A DNA stretch of 36,441 nucleotides, from positions 1 to 36,441 of the forward strand of contig JAQVTR010000009.1 in assembly GCA_028699915.1 (NCBI GenBank), in the 5' to 3' direction. Of the stretch, positions 7,179-15,727 are shown piece after piece. The position numbers and the translations under genes are program-made. The DNA comes from Fidelibacterota bacterium (GTDB lineage Bacteria; Fidelibacterota; Fidelibacteria; Fidelibacterales; Fidelibacteraceae). The first letter of the stretch is position 1. Each line of letters begins with the position of its first letter. The notes beneath the pieces were generated by a model. It had not been told where the DNA came from. It made no database searches and saw only the letters and a list, made by a program, of their open reading frames with translations.

Positions 7179-8585
7179 ATGAAAATGAAACAAAGGTTCT
7201 TGATCGGCATGATCTTCACTGTGCTGTTCTCGCTTTTTACGCTTGCATCGGAACTGCCGGGGTATTTGTCTCAGCGCCTGGCATCTTCAAAATATACCCA
7301 TAATAGCGGATTGCTGAAAACGCAGACGGATAAAAGGTCGCCGCTGAACACTTCCGGAACAAAAATGCGCCTGGACCAGGAAGTTGGAAAAATGCTTGAT
7401 CTTTCTACAGACATTTGGCATTACTATGTCAATAATCTTTATACCTACGATGATGCGGGGAACATGCTGACCAGCATCATGCAGATCTATGACGACAGCA
7501 CCCAGCTGTGGGTTAATCATGAAAAATCCATAAACACCTATGACAACCAAAACAATCAGCTGAGCGAGACTATTCTGATGTGGGATGAAGAGGGTGAATA
7601 TTGGTCTGAAAATTACATGAACGAATACTCCTATGATGCAAACGGGAATGTCACCGAAGAGATGATCTATTATAATTATACCGACACCCTCGAGCTAAAC
7701 GGCCGTACGCGTTACATCTATAACAGTTCAGGACAGCAGATCGAGCGTTATGACGATGTCTGGGTCGACAGCAGCGCTACCTGGACAGAAAGTTCAAAAG
7801 GTGTTCAAAGCTACGATGTCAACGGGAATAATACCGGTTACATTCAGTACTACTGGTACAATGAGAACTGGGATCCTTCGCATCAGATCGAAATGAACTA
7901 TGACGAACAAAACCGTATGACGGAAGAGATCTATTCGTACTGGAACGGTACCGCATGGGTTTCAACCACCTTATATTCTTACGAGTACGGCGAAGGTCCC
8001 GACCCGCTCGCGGCCATCAATCACTACTGGGATTCCTATACCACCAATGATTGGGTGGCCGGCAGCAAGGAAGATTTCAGTTATGATGCGAACGGAAATC
8101 AAATCCGCACCGTAAATTCCAACTGGGATGACGCCTGGGTCGAGATATCGAAATTTGAGATCGTTTTCGATACCACCCGTAGCTGCGACGAACTGATCCT
8201 GCCGTCCTGGTTCCAGATGATGCCGCGTCCGGACCGCAATATGCGCGTTAATGAGGGACATTTTCAAAAAGACGGCGAAAACTGGGTAAAAACCTACGAC
8301 AATGATTTCTTTTATACGGAAGTCGCCATGACCGGGATCCGGGTACAAACGGGAACGCCTTTCCGGGTTTATCCCAACCCCACCGGGAATATCCTCTACG
8401 TCAATCCCGGAAACGCCTTCGCTTATAACCTTGAGATCTTCAATGTTGCCGGCAGGCGCGTTATGCAGCACCACAAAACCGGCTTATCGGAATTTTCCAT
8501 GCAGGATCTGCCGCGCGGCGTTTACCTGGTCCGTATTACGCCTTTCGGACAAATGCCGCAGACGCAGCGGGTCATTTTAAAATAA
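7179..8585 (+). CDS. Secreted YD-like repeat protein with T9SS sorting domain
   Basis: A 468-residue secreted protein of unknown function. A signal peptide (about residues 1-24) is followed by eight repeats of 29-32 residues. Each repeat begins with Y-D-x-x-G-N-like sequence: Y90, Y121, Y152, Y181, Y212, Y241, Y270 and Y302. One or two tryptophans usually follow in the second half. The pattern resembles the YD/RHS repeats that build beta cages, but no RHS core, toxin or self-cleavage motif is present. From about residue 395 (FRVYPNPTGNILYV) it ends in a T9SS sorting domain. It has its own promoter region and a strong terminator behind it, so it is a single-gene unit. Surface binding is a guess. 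Confidence 0.82.
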   Translation: MKMKQRFLIGMIFTVLFSLFTLASELPGYLSQRLASSKYTHNSGLLKTQTDKRSPLNTSGTKMRLDQEVGKMLDLSTDIWHYYVNNLYTYDDAGNMLTSIMQIYDDSTQLWVNHEKSINTYDNQNNQLSETILMWDEEGEYWSENYMNEYSYDANGNVTEEMIYYNYTDTLELNGRTRYIYNSSGQQIERYDDVWVDSSATWTESSKGVQSYDVNGNNTGYIQYYWYNENWDPSHQIEMNYDEQNRMTEEIYSYWNGTAWVSTTLYSYEYGEGPDPLAAINHYWDSYTTNDWVAGSKEDFSYDANGNQIRTVNSNWDDAWVEISKFEIVFDTTRSCDELILPSWFQMMPRPDRNMRVNEGHFQKDGENWVKTYDNDFFYTEVAMTGIRVQTGTPFRVYPNPTGNILYVNPGNAFAYNLEIFNVAGRRVMQHHKTGLSEFSMQDLPRGVYLVRITPFGQMPQTQRVILK

Positions 8586-8608
8586 GATACTCGCATTCAG
8601 CAAATACG

Positions 8609-8638
8609 AAAAGTCCCGTTTTTTACGGGACTTTTGTG
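8609..8638 (+). terminator. Intrinsic terminator of the YD-repeat gene
   Basis: An 11-bp perfect stem, AAAAGTCCCGT with ACGGGACTTTT, closes a T5 loop 23 bases after the stop codon. It is followed by TTTTGTGTTTT. Confidence 0.9.
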
Positions 8639-8711
8639 TTTTGGATACATCAGCAGCCCTTATAAAGCCTTCAGGTTTTTTGTTACCGTGCATTGCGCCG
8701 ACTTTTTTATA

Positions 8712-8740
8712 TTGCCTTTCCAGAAATTACTTATTATAAT
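8712..8740 (+). promoter_or_regulatory. Promoter of the tRNA(CAT) gene
   Basis: TTGCCT (8712-8717), a 17-bp spacer and a perfect TATAAT (8735-8740) put the start near 8747, nine bases before the tRNA. This is the cleanest evidence in the window for standard sigma-70 promoters. Confidence 0.8.
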
Positions 8741-8755
8741 AACAAGCTTTTTCAT

Positions 8756-8829
8756 GGCGAAGTAGCTCAGTCGGTTAGAGCAGCGGAATCATAATCCGCG
8801 TGTCCGGGGTTCGAATCCCTGCTTCGCTA
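8756..8829 (+). tRNA. tRNA-Met (or Ile) with anticodon CAT
   Basis: The 74-base gene folds as a cloverleaf: acceptor GGCGAAG/CTTCGCT with a G-T first pair, D-arm GCTC...GAGC, anticodon stem GCGGA/TCCGC around ATCATAA, and T-arm CGGGG/CCCTG with TTCGAAT. The anticodon is CAT. There is no initiator hallmark (C1-A mismatch or GGG/CCC anticodon stem), so it is elongator Met, or Ile with a lysidine-modified C34. The CCA end is not encoded in full. Confidence 0.9.
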
Positions 8830-9061
8830 CACCCCCTGTTTAGAGACCACAATGCCGGGCTTTCGCAATCTGTTTGTGAATTTTTACACATTCGGAAAGC
8901 GCGGACTTATGGCGCATATCGGGAAATTAACGCAAATTTGACGAGTTTGCTGATCCTTACCCTTGGTCTGCAGCCGATAAAGAAGCGGGAAACTTACCTG
9001 TCTGGAAAAGCGATTTGCTTATCTTGTCGCATCCTGCCACAGGGAAATGCATTTCTTATGT
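8830..9061 (+). other. Spacer after tRNA(CAT), no gene seen
   Basis: I find no convincing coding region here; an open frame through the tRNA has no RBS and an unlikely composition. A 12-bp palindrome, GAAATGCATTTC, is at 9044-9055. No clear intrinsic terminator for the tRNA is visible. Confidence 0.5.
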
Positions 9062-9095
9062 TTCTGCATTAAAATTTGTTTGATTTTATGCAGAA
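9062..9095 (+). promoter_or_regulatory. Inverted repeat next to a -35 box
   Basis: TTCTGCAT (9062-9069) pairs exactly with ATGCAGAA (9088-9095). With one bulged T the pairing extends through AAAAT/ATTTT. The repeat ends on the base before the -35 element of the phosphodiester glycosidase promoter. It could be an operator, or a terminator for transcripts coming from the tRNA. Confidence 0.5.
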
Positions 9096-9124
9096 TTGAC
9101 TAAATTTACACCTGAGTGTAAGAT
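9096..9124 (+). promoter_or_regulatory. Promoter of the glycosidase-phosphatase-nadC-miaA unit
   Basis: TTGACT (9096-9101), a 17-bp spacer and TAAGAT (9119-9124) give a start near 9131. The leader is then about 19 bases and contains AAGGAG ahead of the ATG at 9150. Confidence 0.6.
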
Positions 9125-9149
9125 TATCAAATTAAACAAGGAGTGTGTT

Positions 9150-11648
9150 ATGAAACGTTGGTTATCGATCCTACTGATAGGCATAGCCATGATACCGCTG
9201 CTTCATGCCTATGAATATAAAAAGGTCAACCATTATCAGATGGGTCCCGGGACCTATTACTCCTATTACGAAGAAAAAACCCGGCCCTGGGCGCTGTATG
9301 TTGTGGAAATTGATATTACGAACCCTTACGTCAATATTGAAACCGCCAAAGGCGGCAATCGCCTGCTCTCCCGCGATATTCCCAGCAACATGAGCAAAAG
9401 CAACAATTATGCGGGTCATCGCGTCATTTCCGCCATCAATGGCGATTATTACCACACCAGCGGGGAATACCTGAATGCACCGGTCACTTCGCAGGTTATG
9501 AACGGACAGTTTGTCTGGGGATTCAGCAACAACCGTTCCGCTTTTTCTTTCAATGAAGACAAAAAACCGCATATCATCAATCCGCAGTTTACCGGTGCGC
9601 TTTATGCCAGCGACTCTTCCGGCCTCTGGTTTTCCTATCCGCTGAGCAATGTCAACTTTACCCGCGGCACCGATCAGATGGTGTTTTATAATCGCTATAA
9701 GGGCGCTTCGACAGGGACGAATGTATACGGTTTCGAATGCCAGGCCAATCCCATTGACGACTGGATCGTCAACGATACTGTCCGCGCCGTGATCGAATCG
9801 CGGGTCAGCGGTGTCGGAAACATGGCCATCCCGGACGGCAAGATCGTGATCTCCGGTCACGGGGCGGCGAACACTTTTATGAACAACTACCTGCAGATCG
9901 GCGATACCGTAAAGATCGTACAGGGCCTGGCGAATAACCTCCCGCGCCTGACGCAATTGGTCGGCGGCGGTCCCCGCATGCTCCAAGACGGGGTGGACGT
10001 GGTTGCCGCATCCTATCCGAACGAGGGTATCGGATCGGCGCATTGCTCCGACCGGCATCCGCGTACGGCTATCGGTTTCAACCAGGACAGTACCAAGGTC
10101 TATTTTGTCGTTGTGGACGGACGTCAGGCCGGTTTCAGCGTGGGAATGAGCCTTTACGAAATGGCCGCTTTTATGAAGGATGTCGGTATTGCGCATGCCG
10201 TAAATCTGGACGGCGGCGGTTCATCCAGCATCGTGGTCTGGAATTCTCAAATGAACAGCCCTTCGGATGGCAGTGAGCGCAGCGTATCCAACGGTGTTCT
10301 CTGCGTTTCCTCCGCACCCGATGACGGCGATCTAAAACATATTCAGTTCGTCCGCGACAGTATTGCCGTTTATAAAAAACAGACCATTTCTACAGGGCTG
10401 ACCGGATGGAGCGAATATTATCACCTCCGCGGCTTCAGCGACTGGAATGCCCTTACGATCGACTACAATACGGCTATGGGCAGCTTTTCCGAAGGTAATT
10501 TTACGGCATCTACGACGCACGGAAATACCAAACTGGTGGCTACACTGAACACTGAAGGCGAAAGCGACAGTGTTCTGATCCATGTGATCGAGCTGACCGA
10601 TCTTGAGATCAGTCCCAAATATGTGACAACCGACTCCAGCAAAACCATCCGTTTTTCCGTGGCTGCCAGAGATGAATCCGGCTACTTTTCGGTAATGAGC
10701 AGCGATATTTTCGAATTTGAGTTGCTGAATCCCGCCGTCGGCAGTATTAACGAACGGGTGGAATTCAAGGCCACTGCGTCCGGACAGACCGCTTTGCTTG
10801 TCAAATACGGCAACAATACCGACACGGCCTACATCAATATCGAGATCGGGGAAGGCGAAAGCGCTATCGACGAGGTCGAGGATATGAATGACTATACCGT
10901 GAGCGCCGATGAATTCATCGATTTGACACAGACGGGCTTTTTGCTGGTAGACCGTACGGAAGGCAGCGGCAGTAAGGCCATAAAAGTGGATTATTCCCAT
11001 ATAGGAACAGCTACCGACGGTAATATTTATTTGAGTGCCAAAGACCCCGTAACGATCTACGGACTTCCGTCGGAGATCCTGATTGACGCACTGGGTGACA
11101 GTGTTGCACATTCCATCTATGTAACGCTCGAAGATGGCGAAGGAAAGGCTTATGAGGCAAAAGCCTCGACCAGTCTGCTCTACAACGACGACTACCGTAC
11201 GCTTATCTGCCCCATGAATGCATTGCTGCCTTATGACCGTGCCGAGGTCTATCCGATGAAATACAAAGGTTTCCGCCTGCGTATCAATCGCAAGGCAAGC
11301 AGCGGCAGCATCTACGTCGACCGCGTCCGGGTGATCTATCCGACCTGGACATCCATCGAGAAAGATGTTAACATCCATCTGCCGGCAACCTTCAGACTTG
11401 AGCAAAATTATCCGAATCCTTTCAATCCCGAAACCCGCATCGGCTACAGTCTGACGAACAGCGAACGTGTGACACTGGATATCTTTGATATTCGCGGTAA
11501 ATACGTTCAGACCCTGGTCTACGCCTATCAGTCACCCGGCAGCTATACAGTGCATTTCCGCGCAGATCATCTGCCGGCCGGCATCTATTACTACCGGCTG
11601 AGCGCCGGTTTGCAGACGGAAACAAAGAAGATGCTGCTGATCAAGTAA
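9150..11648 (+). CDS. Secreted phosphodiester glycosidase (NAGPA-like) with T9SS sorting domain
   Basis: An 832-residue secreted protein. I start it at ATG 9150, which follows AAGGAG and opens a signal peptide (MKRWLSILLIGIAMIPLLHA). Residues of about 50-390 match the phosphodiester glycosidase domain (NAGPA, formerly DUF2233): INGDYYHTSG, VGGGPRML, HPRTAIGFNQDS, VVVDGRQAGFSVGMS, and NLDGGGSSS at 352-360, with SDGSERSVSN after it. The family removes sugars linked through a phosphodiester, as the human uncovering enzyme does. An Ig-like stretch and a beta-sandwich carbohydrate-binding-like region (about 580-735) follow. The end (YPNPFNPETRIGY, from about 754) is a T9SS sorting domain. The substrate, perhaps a glycan or teichoic-type polymer, is inferred. 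Confidence 0.88.
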   Translation: MKRWLSILLIGIAMIPLLHAYEYKKVNHYQMGPGTYYSYYEEKTRPWALYVVEIDITNPYVNIETAKGGNRLLSRDIPSNMSKSNNYAGHRVISAINGDYYHTSGEYLNAPVTSQVMNGQFVWGFSNNRSAFSFNEDKKPHIINPQFTGALYASDSSGLWFSYPLSNVNFTRGTDQMVFYNRYKGASTGTNVYGFECQANPIDDWIVNDTVRAVIESRVSGVGNMAIPDGKIVISGHGAANTFMNNYLQIGDTVKIVQGLANNLPRLTQLVGGGPRMLQDGVDVVAASYPNEGIGSAHCSDRHPRTAIGFNQDSTKVYFVVVDGRQAGFSVGMSLYEMAAFMKDVGIAHAVNLDGGGSSSIVVWNSQMNSPSDGSERSVSNGVLCVSSAPDDGDLKHIQFVRDSIAVYKKQTISTGLTGWSEYYHLRGFSDWNALTIDYNTAMGSFSEGNFTASTTHGNTKLVATLNTEGESDSVLIHVIELTDLEISPKYVTTDSSKTIRFSVAARDESGYFSVMSSDIFEFELLNPAVGSINERVEFKATASGQTALLVKYGNNTDTAYINIEIGEGESAIDEVEDMNDYTVSADEFIDLTQTGFLLVDRTEGSGSKAIKVDYSHIGTATDGNIYLSAKDPVTIYGLPSEILIDALGDSVAHSIYVTLEDGEGKAYEAKASTSLLYNDDYRTLICPMNALLPYDRAEVYPMKYKGFRLRINRKASSGSIYVDRVRVIYPTWTSIEKDVNIHLPATFRLEQNYPNPFNPETRIGYSLTNSERVTLDIFDIRGKYVQTLVYAYQSPGSYTVHFRADHLPAGIYYYRLSAGLQTETKKMLLIK

Positions 11649-11682
11649 AACGTTCGGAACTTCAAAGAAAGGCGGATATCCC

Positions 11683-12882
11683 ATGAAGCATTTTTCCGCA
11701 ATGCTGGTTCTTGCACTAGGTTTTTCTGCGCTTTTTGCGGCAGCGCCGCAGCGCATAATCCTAAGTCCCTGCGAACAGTCCGAGAATAATATGGCATTGG
11801 CCTTCCGCTTTTACGAAGCGGTAGACAGCGGCAAAGTACAGTATACGCTCAATGCTCCCGACGTAAACCTGCATAAGCGCGCAGAAACCCTTTGCGTTGC
11901 CACTGAAAAAGTCTTTACCAATGCCGGTGATTCGGTATTGCATTATGTTTGTTCGATCCGGCTCAGCGATCTGCAGGAAGATAGCGAATACGCCTACCGC
12001 GTGGGTGACGGCAGGAACTGGTCGCCCTGGTACACATTTCGCACCGCAAAACGCGGATTTAATGATTTTACCATGGTCTATCTGGGCGATCCGCAGTGGG
12101 GTTTCGAAACCTATCTTCCGCGGCTTTACCAGCGGGCCATGCTGACCGCGCCGGATGCGGCTTTCTGGTTCCTGGCGGGCGACCTTGTCGACTATCCGTA
12201 TCAGGATTGGCAATGGGATGCCTTTTTTCGGGGGGCTTCGCAAGCCTTTAGCCGCTATCCTGTTATCTCAGCCGTTGGCAACCACGCTTATCTCTGGGCT
12301 TATCGCGATCACCGCGATACTTTGCCACCCAACTGGCGTCCCCATCTGACCCAACCGGAAAACGGTCCCGAAGGACTGGAAGAGACCTGTTTTTATGTCG
12401 ACTGGCAGGGCGTACGCTTTATTGTGCTGAACGGTAACGAGCAACTGGAAAAACAGGCGGAATGGCTGAAAGGCGTCCTGAAAAAGAATCCCAACCGCTG
12501 GACGGTCGCGGGTATTCATCAGGGTTTTTATCCCAGCGGTTATAACCGCGATTATCCCGAATACCGCAGGCTTTTTATTCCGCTGATGGAAAAATACGGA
12601 GTATCCATGGTCCTGCAGGGCCACGATCATGCCTATACCCGGACCTACCCCTTAAAAAAAGACAAGATCGTTGACGACCCTGCAAAAGGCATTGCCTATG
12701 TGATCTCGGTTGCCGGAGCGAAGCAATATCCCATTCAAAGCAAATTCGGGGATCTTTTTGCCGTGCAGAAAGCGGAATCCGAACAGTATTTTCAAACCCT
12801 GTCCTTTTATGCGGATTCCCTGGTTTACCGGAGTTATACCGTTAGCGGGGATTGCCACGATCATTATGTGATACGGAAGTAG
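11683..12882 (+). CDS. Exported calcineurin-like phosphoesterase with purple-acid-phosphatase N-domain
   Basis: A 399-residue protein with a signal peptide (about residues 1-20), an FN3-like domain of the purple acid phosphatase type (about 22-122, ending SPWYTFRTA), and a metallophosphoesterase core. Metal-binding motifs are GDPQ (135-138), GDLVD (166-170), GNHA (199-202, Ala where Glu is usual), IHQ (H279) and GHDHAYTR (313-320). The purple-enzyme GDxxY spacing is not kept, so it may not be a true Fe-Tyr enzyme. Unlike its upstream neighbour it lacks a T9SS domain and is probably periplasmic. It starts 34 bases after the glycosidase gene with GAAAGG as RBS, and the two could act in turn on a phosphorylated glycan. 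Confidence 0.85.
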   Translation: MKHFSAMLVLALGFSALFAAAPQRIILSPCEQSENNMALAFRFYEAVDSGKVQYTLNAPDVNLHKRAETLCVATEKVFTNAGDSVLHYVCSIRLSDLQEDSEYAYRVGDGRNWSPWYTFRTAKRGFNDFTMVYLGDPQWGFETYLPRLYQRAMLTAPDAAFWFLAGDLVDYPYQDWQWDAFFRGASQAFSRYPVISAVGNHAYLWAYRDHRDTLPPNWRPHLTQPENGPEGLEETCFYVDWQGVRFIVLNGNEQLEKQAEWLKGVLKKNPNRWTVAGIHQGFYPSGYNRDYPEYRRLFIPLMEKYGVSMVLQGHDHAYTRTYPLKKDKIVDDPAKGIAYVISVAGAKQYPIQSKFGDLFAVQKAESEQYFQTLSFYADSLVYRSYTVSGDCHDHYVIRK

Positions 12883-12884
12883 CT

Positions 12885-13727
12885 ATGCAGCTGCCGGACC
12901 AAAAAATAACGGATCCCATTCTTCTGCACGCGTTGGAGGAGGATATCGGCGGGGGTGACGTCACGGTGCAGGCTATGCGCGTTGACGCTCCCGCCAAAGC
13001 GCAGATCATCGCCAAAGAAGCCGGGATTGCCGCAGGGATCCCCATTGCCGCACGGGTATTTGAACTCCTGGACCCGAATCTGCAAATTGATCTTCATAAA
13101 CAGGACGGCGAAAATCTTTATGCAAAAGATCTGCTTTTAAGTATCAAGGGAAAGGGCGCCTCCATTCTTAGCGCAGAACGCACGGCCCTGAATTTTTTAG
13201 GCCGCATGTGCGGAATTGCCACGCTGTCCGCCCGTTATGTTCGGGAACTTGCGGGTACCCGCTGCAAAATTTACGATACCCGAAAGACGCTTCCCAATCT
13301 GCGGGTTCTGGACAAATATGCCGTTACCTGTGGCGGAGCCGAAAATCACCGGCAGGGGCTTTATGATATGATCCTGATCAAGGAGAACCACATTCGCTGG
13401 GCAGGAGGTATCGACCGGGCTTTGCAGGCGGCGCTGCCCTTTGCCCGGAAACACGGCTTAAAGATCGAGATCGAAGTCACCGACCTTGAAGAATACCGGC
13501 GCGCCCTGAAGTACCCGGTGCAAACGATCATGCTCGACCATTTTACACCCGGGCAGATCCGTGAGGCGGTGGGGACGGAACACGGCGATATCCTTCTTGA
13601 AGCTTCGGGAAATATTTCGCTGGAAACCGTGGGTGACATCGCTCGCTGCGGTGTGGATATCATATCGGTCGGTGCGTTGACCCATTCGGCAAAGTGCCTG
13701 GACCTGAGCCTGCTTTTCCATGTCTGA
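12885..13727 (+). CDS. nadC: Nicotinate-nucleotide pyrophosphorylase (quinolinate phosphoribosyltransferase)
   Basis: NadC joins quinolinate and PRPP to make nicotinate mononucleotide, with loss of CO2, in NAD synthesis. The 280-residue length is typical. Family motifs are LLHALEEDIGGGDVT near the start, LSAERTALNFLGRMCGIAT, the TRKTLPNLRVLDKYAVTCGG block with active-site Arg and Lys, and IEIEVTDLEE and IMLDHFTPGQI in the barrel. I chose ATG 12885, three bases after the phosphatase stop and behind GGAAG. It overlaps miaA by eight bases. No nadA or nadB is in the window. The assignment is firm. Confidence 0.96.
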   Translation: MQLPDQKITDPILLHALEEDIGGGDVTVQAMRVDAPAKAQIIAKEAGIAAGIPIAARVFELLDPNLQIDLHKQDGENLYAKDLLLSIKGKGASILSAERTALNFLGRMCGIATLSARYVRELAGTRCKIYDTRKTLPNLRVLDKYAVTCGGAENHRQGLYDMILIKENHIRWAGGIDRALQAALPFARKHGLKIEIEVTDLEEYRRALKYPVQTIMLDHFTPGQIREAVGTEHGDILLEASGNISLETVGDIARCGVDIISVGALTHSAKCLDLSLLFHV

Positions 13728-14673
13728 CGATACCCAAACATCGTTTTGTATATTTATCAGCGGCCCTACGGCCTCGGGCAAGACCGCCTTGTCCCTGGAA
13801 CTGGCCGAATGGCTGCAGGCGGATATTATTTCCGCCGACAGCCGGCAGATCTACCGTGGCATGAATATCGGCACCGCCACGCCATCGGCGGAGGAACTGA
13901 AGCGGATTAAGCACTATTTTATCAACGAACGGGATCCGGATCAGCCCTTCAGTGCAGGAGAGTTCGGCCGGCTGGCACGGGAGCTTATCGACCGCAGTAT
14001 GGCGGCCGGGAAAAATCTGATTATCTGCGGAGGATCCGGGCTCTACCTGCAGGCGGTCTTTGGCATGATCGCAGAGGGCCTGCACAGCGACGAAACCCTG
14101 AGGCGGCAGATCCGTGAGAAGGCAGAACGGGAAGGCTGGGACGCGCTCTATGCCGAACTGCAGCGCCTGGATCCGGAGCTGGCCGCCGGTGTCGACGCAA
14201 GAAATCCCAAACGCATCAGCCGGGCACTGGAGATCTGCTATGCCGGCGGGAAAAAAGCTTCGGAGATCTTTGCCGAACAGGAACGGAAATTCCCATATCC
14301 CTATCTGCATATCGGACTGGATCCGGAGCGTCCTCTGCTTTACGCCAATATCAATACCCGTGTCCGGCGTATGATCGAAGAAGGGTTGCCAGAGGAGGTG
14401 AAAGCGCTTTTGGAACGGGGCTGTTCGCCGGACCTGAATGCCCTCAATTCCGTGGGGTACAAGGAGGTCATCGCGTATCTGCAAGGGAAATACGATCTGG
14501 AAAAGGCAATTGAGGAAATCCAGAAAAACACCCGCCGCTTTGCCAAACGCCAGATTACCTGGTTTCGTAAATACGCGCCGGACCTGATCATTTCCTACGG
14601 GGAAAAGGAAAGCTTTGAAGATATTCTGCAGCGGGCGAAAGATATGATCAAAATGAATTTTTCAGTTTGCTGA
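13720..14673 (+). CDS. miaA: tRNA dimethylallyltransferase
   Basis: MiaA transfers the dimethylallyl group from DMAPP to A37 of tRNAs that read UNN codons. The 317-residue protein has the P-loop GPTASGKT (15-22), the base-recognition motif DSRQIYRGMNIGTATP (40-55), GGSGLYLQAV, NPKRISRALEI, and the C-terminal KNTRRFAKRQITWFRK typical of the family. It overlaps the end of nadC, so it is translated from the same transcript. The DMAPP substrate comes from the MEP pathway, three genes of which lie further along this window. The assignment is firm. Confidence 0.97.
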   Translation: MSDDTQTSFCIFISGPTASGKTALSLELAEWLQADIISADSRQIYRGMNIGTATPSAEELKRIKHYFINERDPDQPFSAGEFGRLARELIDRSMAAGKNLIICGGSGLYLQAVFGMIAEGLHSDETLRRQIREKAEREGWDALYAELQRLDPELAAGVDARNPKRISRALEICYAGGKKASEIFAEQERKFPYPYLHIGLDPERPLLYANINTRVRRMIEEGLPEEVKALLERGCSPDLNALNSVGYKEVIAYLQGKYDLEKAIEEIQKNTRRFAKRQITWFRKYAPDLIISYGEKESFEDILQRAKDMIKMNFSVC

Positions 14674-14761
14674 ACGGGATTATTCTCTTTTTCGATATAA
14701 TTTTATAAAAAACACCCCGTTTTTCCATCTCTCCCACACACCCAATCTCTCTGGAGCGTTT

Positions 14762-15727
14762 CTATTTTTTCAAAGATGCTTCTCTCATGCGACCGGCATC
14801 TTTTTTCCCGATCTTCTCGATGCGGTATGCGGGTCCCTCGGAGGGGAGGGTCTTGTGCATGGCATTCGCTTTCAGGATACCGCTGTCAGCCGTGCCGGTT
14901 TTGGAAAGTTTTCCCATTCCCAGGGAAGTAAAGATGGTGGGGAATTCATAGATCCAGGTAAAATCGGCCGCACAACCTTCGGTATCGTAGAATTCGTAGG
15001 CAAAAAGTGCGCTGTCCGGATGGGGATCGCCGGCTTCGATGCGCATATCCCAGCGCTCTCCGCCTTCGGCTTTCCAGACATATCCCTCATTAGGATAAAG
15101 AATGGTATTTGCACCCAGCTTATCCTCGCCCCAGGTATCCGCGGTGCTGGGACTGATAAAGACGTAATAAACAGCGCGATTGGGATGGATGTTGTTCACC
15201 TGGATCTCGCAGGCGTCCGGGATCAGCTCAAAACGGCGTCTTTCACCCGGGAACCAGGTTTTCACTTCATGCCGGGTAAAAATGTAACGGCCTTCATAAT
15301 CCAGAATGACATCTCCGTCGGCAGCATGCATAGCCCGGATGCTGTCGCCACCCGCAAAATAATGATAGAAGGTATTTTCATAACGCAGGATAGCGGAATC
15401 GACAGAAGTGTTGATAAAGCTGAGATCGGCCTGCTGGGGATGAATACGGTGAACGACGACATCCCCGTTGGAGACCGCGATGCTTTCATTGTAATTGCTC
15501 AGCCAATCGCCGCTTGCGCTAACCGGTATCTGATTGATAATTCCCCGGCTCACAGAGACGGTGTAAGTGTCTGTGGTATCACCGGGCAGCAGGACTTCAT
15601 CGGCATTGTGATTGACGCTGAGCAAAATGGTGCCGGGCGTGTTGTTGTTGACCCGGATGTAAGCTTCGCCGCTGCAGGCTGCCAATACCAGCAGGATCAC
15701 CAGAAATATCAAATTTGCGTATTTCAT
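14762..15727 (-). CDS. Predicted lipoprotein, unknown function
   Basis: The 321-residue protein opens with a lipoprotein signal, lipobox LAAC with C18, followed by SGEAYIRVNNNTPGTILLSVN. The mature part is rich in beta-strand pattern and aromatic residues (tandem Ig-like folds are possible), with two VNN-type openings at about residues 26 and 176 that hint at an internal duplication. I recognise no family. The gene overlaps queF by four bases (ATGA), so it is coupled to it, although no role in queuosine synthesis is obvious. The Ser after Cys suggests export to the outer membrane, if the usual sorting rule applies in this lineage. Convergent with miaA. Confidence 0.78.
   Translation of the reverse strand: MKYANLIFLVILLVLAACSGEAYIRVNNNTPGTILLSVNHNADEVLLPGDTTDTYTVSVSRGIINQIPVSASGDWLSNYNESIAVSNGDVVVHRIHPQQADLSFINTSVDSAILRYENTFYHYFAGGDSIRAMHAADGDVILDYEGRYIFTRHEVKTWFPGERRRFELIPDACEIQVNNIHPNRAVYYVFISPSTADTWGEDKLGANTILYPNEGYVWKAEGGERWDMRIEAGDPHPDSALFAYEFYDTEGCAADFTWIYEFPTIFTSLGMGKLSKTGTADSGILKANAMHKTLPSEGPAYRIEKIGKKDAGRMREASLKK
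14772..14806 (+). terminator. Candidate miaA terminator inside the convergent gene
   Basis: AAAGATGC (14772-14779) and GCATCTTT (14796-14803) form a perfect 8-bp stem with a 16-base loop and six T on the plus strand. It lies within the last codons of the convergent lipoprotein gene. The long loop lowers confidence. Confidence 0.4.

Noticed and set aside
8800-9072. Open frame of 90 codons starting inside tRNA(CAT)
   Set aside because: It overlaps the tRNA, has no RBS and its composition is unlike a protein.
14673-14722. Large hairpin AACGGG...CCCGTT with T run after miaA
   Set aside because: The stem is only six pairs around a loop of nearly 40 bases, too weak to call.
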